This document shows, piece by piece, positions 1 through 5,524 of a stretch of DNA of 5,717 nt (its first letter is position 1; each line of letters starts with the position of its first letter). The notes beneath the pieces were generated by a model. It worked only from the letters and a program-made list of their open reading frames with translations, was not told where the DNA came from and searched no databases. The stretch comes from an uncultured Desulfotignum sp. Its GTDB lineage: Bacteria > Desulfobacterota > Desulfobacteria > Desulfobacterales > Desulfobacteraceae. Location: positions 1 to 5,717 of the forward strand of contig CALGAJ010000117.1 in NCBI GenBank assembly GCA_937951975.1. Reading direction: 5' to 3'. The position numbers were made by a program, and so were the translations under genes.

Positions 1-494
1 TCCCTCAGGGTGGCGGGTTCCGCCAGGGCCAGAATCCGGTTCTTGAGGTCACACGGCAGCAGGGGCGGATGTCCGGGCAGGCCATTGAAACAGGGCATGA
101 TGATCCGAAGGGGGTCGGACTGGAATTGTTGGATCATCCGGGCGACCGTGGCCGAGCGGATGGCCGGGATATCCGTGGGAAGCAGAAAGAATCCGCCTTG
201 TCCGGGCCGGATGTGCGCAACCCCTTTCTGGATGGAGCCCAGCATGCCGGAAGCGAACCCCGGGTGAAACACCGGGCAGGCTCCGGCATCTCTGACCACC
301 GGTTCCAGCTGCTCCCGAAGATGACCGGTCACCACGACAATATCGGTGATGCCGTTGGCTGAAAACAGGTCGATGCACCTGTGAACCATGGGCTTGCCGC
401 CCACCGGCAGCAGGGGTTTGAAGGCCTTCATCCGGGAGGAAAAGCCCGCCGCAAGGATCACGGCTGAAATGCCGGATGTCTGCAACCGGCTCAT
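1..494 (-). CDS. MocA/MobA-like molybdenum cofactor nucleotidyltransferase (partial, C-terminus beyond left edge)
   Basis: The frame opens at ATG 494 and stays open to the window edge, giving 164 residues of an NTP-transferase fold. The N-terminal nucleotide-binding loop is visible at residues 11-30 (AVILAAGFSSRM, then KPLLP), followed by VGGKPMV (32-37), GMLGSIQKG (83-91), the metal-site-like LLPTDIP (104-110, Asp108) and GLPGHPPLLP (138-147). In this family the enzyme joins CTP or GTP to Mo-molybdopterin in the cytoplasm. Hydroxylases of the xanthine dehydrogenase family usually take the cytosine form made by MocA, and the LAAG motif (rather than LAGG of MobA) fits MocA/YgfJ. The start is supported by AAGGA eight bases upstream. 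It lies 60 bases after the carrier gene and is probably last or near-last in the operon. The usual RMG of the loop is RMK here. Family members are about 190-200 residues, so a short tail, or a fused extra domain, lies outside the window. Family call firm; CTP versus GTP specificity inferred. Confidence 0.88.
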   Translation of the reverse strand, partial: MSRLQTSGISAVILAAGFSSRMKAFKPLLPVGGKPMVHRCIDLFSANGITDIVVVTGHLREQLEPVVRDAGACPVFHPGFASGMLGSIQKGVAHIRPGQGGFFLLPTDIPAIRSATVARMIQQFQSDPLRIIMPCFNGLPGHPPLLPCDLKNRILALAEPATLR

Positions 495-502
495 CGGCCG
501 TT

Positions 503-507
503 TCCTT
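503..507 (-). promoter_or_regulatory. Ribosome binding site of the nucleotidyltransferase gene
   Basis: AAGGA on the minus strand, 8 bases before ATG 494. It fixes the start of a gene whose reading frame runs off the window. It directly follows the right arm of a small hairpin, so its accessibility may depend on RNA folding. Confidence 0.6.
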
Positions 508-526
508 TCTCCGCCCACAGGGAGAA
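507..526 (-). repeat. Small inverted repeat just upstream of the nucleotidyltransferase RBS
   Basis: TTCTCC (526-521 read on the minus strand) pairs with GGAGAA (512-507) around an 8-base loop. In the mRNA the right arm abuts the AAGGA Shine-Dalgarno site. It has no U-run after it, so it is not an intrinsic terminator. A role in RNA processing or translation of the last gene is possible but not shown. Confidence 0.4.
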
Positions 527-527
527 G

Positions 528-555
528 ACCGCCCATGGGATGGTGGACGGGCGGT
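528..555 (-). repeat. Inverted repeat overlapping the stop codon of the carrier gene
   Basis: ACCGCCC (555-549 on the minus strand) pairs with GGGCGGT (534-528), a GC-rich 7-bp stem with a 14-base loop. The left arm includes the last base of the carrier stop codon TAA (557-555). No U-tract follows, so read-through into the nucleotidyltransferase gene is expected. The stem may act as a processing or stability element. Confidence 0.45.
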
Positions 556-755
556 TATCCTCCCAGATTGGGGTTGATGAATTCAATGACGTCATTTTCG
601 TTCACCGGGCAGGTGTCGTACTCCGCCGGGTAGATGTATTGTCGGTTTTTTTCCACCATCAGGTCCGGGTCCCCCTCCTTTGCCCATTCAATCAGGCCGG
701 AGATGGTCAGGCTGTCCGGAACGGTTTCCTTTATGCCGTTCAGCTGAATGATCAT
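555..755 (-). CDS. ThiS/MoaD-like sulfur carrier protein
   Basis: A 66-residue beta-grasp protein that starts MIIQLNGIKE and ends NPNLGG. A C-terminal Gly-Gly is the hallmark of ThiS and MoaD sulfur carriers: an E1 enzyme adenylates it and it is then converted to a thiocarboxylate that donates sulfur. The length equals that of typical ThiS, shorter than E. coli MoaD (81 residues). The segment NENDVIEFINPNLGG matches the usual 'gD.v..i..v.GG' ending. It sits 32 bases after the E1-like gene, its likely partner. A GGTG stretch within AAGGCGGTGA, about 9 bases upstream, can serve as ribosome binding site. A longer same-frame extension to 1013 exists, but it would overlap the E1 gene antiphase and matches nothing, so ATG 755 is preferred. 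Whether it serves molybdopterin synthesis, thiamine, or an operon-specific sulfur transfer cannot be read from sequence. Family call firm, pathway uncertain. Confidence 0.85.
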   Translation of the reverse strand: MIIQLNGIKETVPDSLTISGLIEWAKEGDPDLMVEKNRQYIYPAEYDTCPVNENDVIEFINPNLGG

Positions 756-787
756 ATCTAATGTCACCGCCTTTTTTAGTCTGTCGT

Positions 788-1531
788 CTAAGCCCTGGCG
801 CACGCCGGGCAGGCCGGATTGGGGGTCAGGTCCATGCAGTGGCAGCGCATGTCCAGGCCGGAGATGCGCAACAGCCGGTTCTTCAGGGGCCTGCCGATAT
901 CCAGCAGGAGTTTCACGGTTTCCATGGCCTGGAGGCTGCCGGCCAGTCCCGGGGCCGCGCCGATCACTCCGACCGGCTGATCGGATGGGGGCGCGTTTCC
1001 GGAAAAGAGGCATTCAAAACAGGGGGTCTGTCCGGGCACAAAGCAGGAGACCATGGCATCGAATCCGTTGACCCCGGCGTACACATAGGGCAGGCGAAGC
1101 GCCAGGGAGGCCCGGTTCAGCACCTGCCGGGTCTCATAGGAATCACATCCGTCCACAATGATATCCACCCCTTCCAGCATGGCGGTGATAGTGTCATGGG
1201 TGATCCGCTCACACAGCCCGGTCACCTGGATGCCCGTGTTGAACGCCGTGAGCCGGGCGGCGGCGGACACGCCCTTGGGCTGCCCCAGGGCCGTGTCCGC
1301 ATGCAGGATCTGCCGGTTCAGGTTGCTGATCTCCACGGTATCATGGTCCGCGATTTTGATATGGCCGATGCCTGCGCCTGCCAGGTAAAAGGCCGAGGCA
1401 GACCCCAGCCCCCCGGCCCCGGCGATCAGGACACAGGACTTTGCCAGCCGTGCCTGACCGTCGGGGCCGATACCGGGAAGAAGCGTCTGCCGCAGATATC
1501 TGTCATCACCGGCATCGGGCTGGTCCATCAT
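788..1531 (-). CDS. MoeB/ThiF/HesA family adenylyltransferase (E1-like)
   Basis: A 247-residue E1-like enzyme, close to the usual length of MoeB (about 249). It would use ATP to adenylate the C-terminal glycine of a ThiS/MoaD-type carrier. Visible motifs in order: RYLRQ (11-15), the ATP loop GAGGLG (38-43), ADHDTVEISNLNRQ (61-74) with the conserved acidic and Arg73 positions, GQPKG (83-87, Lys86), DGCDSYETR (127-135, the catalytic-site Asp130), zinc ligands C171-x2-C174 and C241-x2-C244, and GAAPGLAGSLQAMETVKLLL (191-210). There is no rhodanese domain, so a separate sulfur source (a cysteine desulfurase or similar) is needed. The start lies 2 bases after the stop of the Mo subunit. Only a weak AGGG lies 13 bases upstream, suggesting translational coupling. 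The following 66-residue carrier is the obvious substrate. MoeB and ThiF cannot be separated on these motifs. Confidence 0.92.
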   Translation of the reverse strand: MMDQPDAGDDRYLRQTLLPGIGPDGQARLAKSCVLIAGAGGLGSASAFYLAGAGIGHIKIADHDTVEISNLNRQILHADTALGQPKGVSAAARLTAFNTGIQVTGLCERITHDTITAMLEGVDIIVDGCDSYETRQVLNRASLALRLPYVYAGVNGFDAMVSCFVPGQTPCFECLFSGNAPPSDQPVGVIGAAPGLAGSLQAMETVKLLLDIGRPLKNRLLRISGLDMRCHCMDLTPNPACPACARA

Positions 1532-1533
1532 GA

Positions 1534-3900
1534 TCAGGCAGATGCCCTGGTGCGTTCCCGGTATTCCTGAATGGCGTGGAATACCCGTTCCGGTGTCAGG
1601 GGCAGCTCATAGACCCGGACCCCGGCGGCATCGTACACCGCATTGAGGATGGCCGGGATGGTGGGCATGATGGCCCCTTCCCCCACTTCCTTGGCGCCGA
1701 ACGGCCCGTTGGGTTCGTCACTTTCCACCACAATGGTCTTGACCCGGGGCATGTCCATGGAGGTGACGATCTTGTATTCGGCCAGATCGTGGTTGAGCAC
1801 CCGGCCCTGGTTGTCAAAGATCACTTCCTCATGCATGGCTTCGCCGATGCCCATGGAGATGGAGCCTTCCATCTGGCCTTCCACGGAAGTCATGTTGATG
1901 GCCTTGCCGCAGTCATGGGCGTCGGTGATCCTGTCGATGGTGATCTGGCCGGTGTCCATGTCCACCGTGACCTCGGCCACCTGGGCCGAACACCCGTAGG
2001 CCGGGGAGGTGCCCACGGCCGCGCCCTTGAACTTGCCGCCCAGGGAATGGGGCTTGTATTTGCCGGTGCCCACGATGGAGCCCCGTTCCAGAAACGCGAT
2101 GCGGGACGCTTCCTTAAAGGTGAGCTTGTCCGAATCCGGGTTGTCGGTCCATCCCCGGTGTTCCTTGATATACCGGGTCCGGAGGGCGGAAAAATCCGGG
2201 GTGTCCCCGTCAAATTCGATGAACCCGTTCCGGATGTCCATTTTTTCCACGGGCACGTTCAGCTGTTCCGACAGCACTTCCAGGACCTGGCGTCTGACAT
2301 TTTCCGCCGCTTCTTTGGTGGCATGTCCGGTCATCAGGGTCTGGCGGCTGGAATAGGCGCCCAGGTCAACACCCATATCCGTGTCCCCCGAGGCCAGCCG
2401 GACATTTTCCAGGGGGATGCCTAACGCTTCGGCCGCGATCATGGCAAAGGCGGTGTCCGACCCCTGGCCGATTTCGGCGGATGCCGTGTATACCAGGGCC
2501 GTGCCCCCGTCTTCAGTGAGCTTGACGATCACGGTGCCGTGAAAGGTGTCGGACCGGTAGATGGGGTATCCCGCCCCGGACACGAAAAATCCGCAGGCCA
2601 TGCCGATGCCTTTGCCCGGCGGCATGTGGCCTTTCTTCTTGTCCCAGTCGGATCCGTTTCTCACCGCTTCGATGCACTCGGCCATGCCGAATGACCTCAT
2701 GTTCAGGTCGTTGCAGGTGGTATCCCCGGTTTCCATCATGTTCTTGATCCGCAGTTCCAGCGGATCCATGCCGATCTTTTCGGCGATCATGTCCAGCTGT
2801 TGCTCGAAACAGGCCCGGGCGATCACGGCGCCGTGGCCCCGCTGGGCCCCGCAGGCCGGCTTGTTGTTGTACACCCGGTACCCGTCATAGCTCATGTTGG
2901 CCAGCTTGTAGGGGCCGCCCAGAAGCGACCCGGTGTAATAGACCGTGGCAATGCCGAAACTGGTGTAGGCCCCGCCGTCCAGCCAGCATTCATGTTTGAG
3001 CGCCATGAGGGTGCCGTCTTTTTTGGCCCCCGTGGTGATGGTATGGTGGAACCGGTGGCGGGCCCGGCCGTACATGAACACCTGTTCCCGGGTAAAATTC
3101 ATTTTCACGGGTTTTTTGGTTTTTTTCGCCAGCATGCAGCAGGCCAGTTCCATGGGATTGGCAGCCGCCTTGATCCCGAACCCGGCCCCGACATAGGGTT
3201 TTTTCACCCGGACTTTTCCCACATCCATGCCCAGGACCATGGCCACGGTGCGCTGCACATAGTGGGGGACCTGGGTGGAGCTGGTCAGGGTGAGCACGCC
3301 GCGGTTGTCGTATTCGGCGATGCACCCCTGCATTTCGATGAACGCCCCGTCCTGGCGCTTGCTTTTCATCTCCGTGGTGATGACGATGTCGCTGTTTTCA
3401 AGGCCTTCAGCCACGTTGCCGAACTCCTGGTGTACCTCGGCACACAGGTTGCCCTTGAATTCGTCATGGAGCTGGGGGGCCCCGTCCTTGACTGCGTCTT
3501 CCACGGTGAACACCGCGGGCAGCTCCTCGTAAGTCACCTTGATGCGGGAGACCGCATCCAGGGCGACATCCAGGCTGGTGGCGGCCACGGCGGCAATCTC
3601 GTCTCCCACATACCTCACCTTGTCCACGGCAAACACGGTCTCATCATACCGGGCCGGACTGACCCCGTACTTGACCTGGCCGGCCTCTTTTGCCGTGATC
3701 ACCGCCTTGACACCGGGCAGTTTTTCCGCTTCCGTGGTGTCGATGGACAGGATTTTCGCGTGGGCGTGGGGGCTTTGCAGCAGGGCCCCGTACAGCATGC
3801 CCGGCAGCGTGATGTCATCCACGAACACGGCTTTGCCGGTGGCCTTGTCCGGCGTATCGATCCGGTTGGCCCGGGTGCTGATTACATCATATGATTTCAT
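1534..3900 (-). CDS. Xanthine dehydrogenase family molybdopterin-binding (large) subunit, 4-hydroxybenzoyl-CoA reductase-like
   Basis: This 788-residue catalytic subunit binds the Mo-pterin cofactor. The N-terminal a/b hammerhead domain spans about 18-130 (DKATGKAVFVDDI, RSxHA-like QSPHAHAKI). The molybdopterin domain shows SSTQVPHYVQ (207-216), VGAGFGIK (237-244, usually GGGFG), GAQRGHG (351-357), EIGQGSDT (476-483), YSSRQT (516-521), DCGKAIN (663-669), EGQMEGSISMGIGEA (674-688) and GAKEVGEG (735-742). In the last motif Glu741 is the expected base near Mo. The stretch from VYYTGSLL to CNDLNMRSFGMAECI and PGKGIGMACGFFVSG recalls the alpha subunit of 4-hydroxybenzoyl-CoA reductase. The CO dehydrogenase loop AYRCSFR is absent, so it is not CoxL. 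No twin-arginine signal is present, so it is cytoplasmic. GAGGAGG five bases upstream supports ATG 3900. It lies 30 bases after the FeS gene. The reaction is hydroxylation, or the reverse, of an aromatic, N-heterocyclic or CoA-ester substrate. Family certain, substrate unknown. Confidence 0.95.
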   Translation of the reverse strand: MKSYDVISTRANRIDTPDKATGKAVFVDDITLPGMLYGALLQSPHAHAKILSIDTTEAEKLPGVKAVITAKEAGQVKYGVSPARYDETVFAVDKVRYVGDEIAAVAATSLDVALDAVSRIKVTYEELPAVFTVEDAVKDGAPQLHDEFKGNLCAEVHQEFGNVAEGLENSDIVITTEMKSKRQDGAFIEMQGCIAEYDNRGVLTLTSSTQVPHYVQRTVAMVLGMDVGKVRVKKPYVGAGFGIKAAANPMELACCMLAKKTKKPVKMNFTREQVFMYGRARHRFHHTITTGAKKDGTLMALKHECWLDGGAYTSFGIATVYYTGSLLGGPYKLANMSYDGYRVYNNKPACGAQRGHGAVIARACFEQQLDMIAEKIGMDPLELRIKNMMETGDTTCNDLNMRSFGMAECIEAVRNGSDWDKKKGHMPPGKGIGMACGFFVSGAGYPIYRSDTFHGTVIVKLTEDGGTALVYTASAEIGQGSDTAFAMIAAEALGIPLENVRLASGDTDMGVDLGAYSSRQTLMTGHATKEAAENVRRQVLEVLSEQLNVPVEKMDIRNGFIEFDGDTPDFSALRTRYIKEHRGWTDNPDSDKLTFKEASRIAFLERGSIVGTGKYKPHSLGGKFKGAAVGTSPAYGCSAQVAEVTVDMDTGQITIDRITDAHDCGKAINMTSVEGQMEGSISMGIGEAMHEEVIFDNQGRVLNHDLAEYKIVTSMDMPRVKTIVVESDEPNGPFGAKEVGEGAIMPTIPAILNAVYDAAGVRVYELPLTPERVFHAIQEYRERTRASA

Positions 3901-3905
3901 GGTTT

Positions 3906-3912
3906 CCTCCTC
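3906..3912 (-). promoter_or_regulatory. Strong ribosome binding site of the Mo subunit gene
   Basis: GAGGAGG on the minus strand, 5 bases before ATG 3900. This near-perfect Shine-Dalgarno sequence is the strongest in the operon and fits high synthesis of the largest subunit. Confidence 0.8.
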
Positions 3913-3930
3913 AAAGAACTGAAAACTGGC

Positions 3931-4389
3931 TTATGAACGGGTGGATTCAATGGCTTCGAATATTTTCTGGTACCCGGTGCACCGGCACAGGTTCCCGGAA
4001 ATGCCTTCCCGGATCTCTGCTTCCGTGGGGGCCGGATTTTTGTCCAGCAGGTTTTTGGCGGACAGAATCATGCCGGGCGTGCAGAATCCGCACTGGATCG
4101 CGCCTTTTTCCACAAACGCCTGCTGCAGCGGATGAAGCCCTTCATCCGTGCTCAACCCCTCGATGGTCTCGATCACGGCGTTGTCGGCCTGCACGGCCAG
4201 CACCAGGCAGGAATTGACGGGATCGCCGTTGAGAATCACGGTGCAGGCCCCGCAGTCACCCGTGTCGCACCCTTTTTTGGTGCCGGTCAGGCCCAGGTCG
4301 TAGCGGATCAGGTCGGCCAGGGTTTTGTTGGGTTCCACCGCCACTTCATAGGCCCGGTCATTGATGGTCATCTGAATGAGTTTTTTCAT
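3931..4389 (-). CDS. Molybdenum hydroxylase [2Fe-2S] iron-sulfur (small) subunit
   Basis: A 152-residue electron-transfer subunit with two [2Fe-2S] domains. The plant-ferredoxin-like N-terminal domain has Cys41, Cys46, Cys49 (GCDTGDCGAC) and Cys61. The C-terminal helical domain has Cys100 and Cys103 (QCGFCTPGM) and Cys135 and Cys137 (NLCRCTGY). All eight ligands are intact, and length matches CoxS/HcrC-type subunits (about 155-165). It passes electrons between the Mo-pterin of the large subunit and the FAD subunit. A TTG at 4410 would add seven residues. ATG 4389 is preferred because AGGAGA lies 5 bases before it and because MKKLIQMTIN aligns with usual family N-termini. It starts 24 bases after the FAD gene and stops 30 bases before the Mo gene. 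The order FAD-FeS-Mo is the same as coxM-coxS-coxL. Family call certain. Confidence 0.96.
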   Translation of the reverse strand: MKKLIQMTINDRAYEVAVEPNKTLADLIRYDLGLTGTKKGCDTGDCGACTVILNGDPVNSCLVLAVQADNAVIETIEGLSTDEGLHPLQQAFVEKGAIQCGFCTPGMILSAKNLLDKNPAPTEAEIREGISGNLCRCTGYQKIFEAIESTRS

Positions 4390-4394
4390 GGGTA

Positions 4395-4400
4395 TCTCCT
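4395..4400 (-). promoter_or_regulatory. Ribosome binding site deciding the FeS subunit start
   Basis: AGGAGA on the minus strand, 5 bases before ATG 4389. It lies downstream of the alternative TTG start at 4410, and therefore argues for the shorter 152-residue protein. Confidence 0.75.
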
Positions 4401-4413
4401 GTGCTGTCAAGGG

Positions 4414-5292
4414 TTAGGCCCGGGCCTGGTCAAAGGCGGCAGCCAAAGTGCGTTTGGTCAGAACCCCCACCATGGCCCGCCGGTATGCGGCACTGCCTCT
4501 GAAATCATCGATGGGGGAACAGTCCCTGGACCGGGCAATCTCCGCCGCGGCATTGAACGCATCATCGCCGGCGGTATTGCCCATGAGGGCGGCCTCGGCC
4601 TCCGGGGCCCGGATCGGGGTGGGGGCCACGGATCCCAGTGCGATCCGAACCGACAGGATGTTGCCGGCACCCGGATCAATGGTCAGGAATGAGGCGGCAT
4701 TCACCACATTGATTTCCGCTGATTTGCGCTTGCCCAACTGAATATAGTGGGCCCCGCTGTGATCCGGCGGATTCGGCAGCCGGAATCCGGTGAGAATTTC
4801 GTCATTTTTCAGGTCGGTCTTGCCGGGTCCCTTGAAAAAATCTCTCAAGGGGATGTCGCGCTTTCCGTCCGGACTTATGACCAGGGCCGCGGCATCGTAG
4901 ACCAGCAGCGCCGGCAGGGTATCGCCGGCCGGGCTGGCATTGCACACGTTCCCGCCGATGGTGGCCCGGTTCCGGATCAGGTGCGTGCCCATGTTGTCGG
5001 CCCCGGATTTCAACGCGCAGAATCGTTTCTGAACAGCGGGGTGCCGGGATATGGCGGCCATGGTGGTGCAGGCCCCGATGAACAGATCCGATTCATTTTC
5101 CCGGATTTCGCCTAAGCCTTCAATGCGCTGCAGGCTGATGACATGATCGGTGGAAACAATCTTTTTTTTCAGGTACACCAGCAGGTCGGTGCCGCCGGCA
5201 AGAAACCGGGCGCCGGAATTGAACTGCTTTTTCAGCACCAGCGCCTTTTCAATGGATTCCGGTTCATGGAATTCAAACTTGGGTAACAGCAT
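4414..5292 (-). CDS. Molybdenum hydroxylase FAD-binding (medium) subunit
   Basis: A 292-residue FAD subunit of the CoxM/XdhB type. FAD-contact motifs are LAGGTDLL (31-38) and TIGGNVCNASPAGDTLP (111-127), preceded by GTHLIRNRA (102-110). The C-terminal CO-dehydrogenase flavoprotein domain is marked by IALGSVAPTPIRA (217-229) and FRGSAAYRRAM (264-274). The protein would exchange electrons between the [2Fe-2S] subunit and an external acceptor or donor. The beta subunit of 4-hydroxybenzoyl-CoA reductase carries an extra loop of about 40 residues with four cysteines for a [4Fe-4S] cluster. Here residues 111-160 run straight through with a single cysteine, so that cluster is absent. GGGAGAG six bases upstream supports ATG 5292. 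It is the first gene after the predicted promoter. Family call certain; redox partner unknown. Confidence 0.95.
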   Translation of the reverse strand: MLLPKFEFHEPESIEKALVLKKQFNSGARFLAGGTDLLVYLKKKIVSTDHVISLQRIEGLGEIRENESDLFIGACTTMAAISRHPAVQKRFCALKSGADNMGTHLIRNRATIGGNVCNASPAGDTLPALLVYDAAALVISPDGKRDIPLRDFFKGPGKTDLKNDEILTGFRLPNPPDHSGAHYIQLGKRKSAEINVVNAASFLTIDPGAGNILSVRIALGSVAPTPIRAPEAEAALMGNTAGDDAFNAAAEIARSRDCSPIDDFRGSAAYRRAMVGVLTKRTLAAAFDQARA

Positions 5293-5298
5293 ATCATT

Positions 5299-5305
5299 CT
5301 CTCCC
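5299..5305 (-). promoter_or_regulatory. Ribosome binding site of the FAD subunit gene
   Basis: GGGAGAG on the minus strand, 6 bases before ATG 5292. It selects this ATG over the out-of-frame ATG at 5297. Confidence 0.65.
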
Positions 5306-5338
5306 TTATCTTAAGACATGAGGCCACTTTCACTATGC

Positions 5339-5367
5339 TGTCTACCATTGGGATGTTCATATGTCAA
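5339..5367 (-). promoter_or_regulatory. Predicted sigma-70-type promoter of the hydroxylase operon
   Basis: On the minus strand a perfect -35 box TTGACA (5367-5362) is followed by a 17-base spacer and TAGACA (5344-5339) as -10. A TG one base upstream of the -10 box makes it an extended -10 element. The -10 hexamer itself matches consensus at only three positions, which would suit an activator-dependent or moderate promoter. Transcription would start near 5332, leaving a leader of about 40 bases before ATG 5292, too short for a molybdenum-cofactor riboswitch. Prediction from sequence only. Confidence 0.55.
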
Positions 5368-5406
5368 CAGAAACATAACGAGGGGTACCACATCAGATTT
5401 CTCTTT

Positions 5407-5441
5407 TGCCTGAATGATTTGGTTCTAAATAGTTTCAGGCA
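5407..5441. repeat. Perfect 8-bp inverted repeat TGCCTGAA/TTCAGGCA, candidate operator or hairpin
   Basis: Arms at 5407-5414 and 5434-5441 are perfect inverted copies separated by 19 bases. Inside, ATTT (5417-5420) and AAAT (5427-5430) can extend the structure as an inner stem with a 6-base loop. It lies 40 bases upstream of the predicted -35 box and 84 bases after the regulator stop codon. On the minus strand no U-run follows (AAAAGAG), so a terminator for the regulator gene is unlikely. On the plus strand a short ATTTTG follows. A binding site for a dimeric regulator is the simpler reading. A third TGCCTGA copy lies at 5475-5481. Confidence 0.5.
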
Positions 5442-5474
5442 TTTTGTCGGGGCGGCGGCTCCACAGCGGCAGGG

Positions 5475-5481
5475 TCAGGCA
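5475..5481 (-). repeat. Third TGCCTGA half-site
   Basis: TGCCTGA on the minus strand repeats the arm of the inverted repeat at 5407-5441. Its start lies 40 bases from that of the nearest same-orientation arm (5435-5441), about four helical turns, so the copies would face the same side of the DNA. It may be an auxiliary operator half-site. A seven-base match alone could be chance. Confidence 0.3.
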
Positions 5482-5524
5482 ACAGGGGTGGTATTTGTTT
5501 TCCATAGTGAACTTTTATCGTCAT

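Noticed and set aside
49..378. Minus-strand 109-codon frame inside the left-edge gene
   Set aside because: It is an out-of-frame shadow of the nucleotidyltransferase, whose frame shows intact family motifs from 494 to the window edge.
756..1013. N-terminal extension of the carrier frame up to 1013 giving a 152-residue protein
   Set aside because: The extra part overlaps the E1-like gene in another frame and is Arg/Pro/Gly-rich without motifs. The ThiS-like fold begins exactly at ATG 755, which has a possible ribosome site.
2800..3894. Long plus-strand open frame (364 codons) opposite the Mo subunit, and similar ones at 1576-2424, 761-1570 and 4132-4692
   Set aside because: They lie wholly antisense to well-recognised genes, are rich in Gly, His, Val and Pro as expected from GC-rich antisense frames, and show no family motifs.
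1534..3900. Carbon monoxide dehydrogenase large subunit (CoxL)
   Set aside because: The gene order resembles coxMSL, but the diagnostic AYRCSFR active-site loop is missing; GAQRGHG is present in the related region.
5293..5338. Molybdenum-cofactor riboswitch in the operon leader
   Set aside because: The predicted leader is only about 40 bases and shows no multi-stem structure. The Moco riboswitch is much longer.
5407..5441. Intrinsic terminator of the regulator gene
   Set aside because: On the coding (minus) strand the hairpin is followed by AAAAGAG, not a U-tract, and the stem is only moderately GC-rich. An operator reading fits better.
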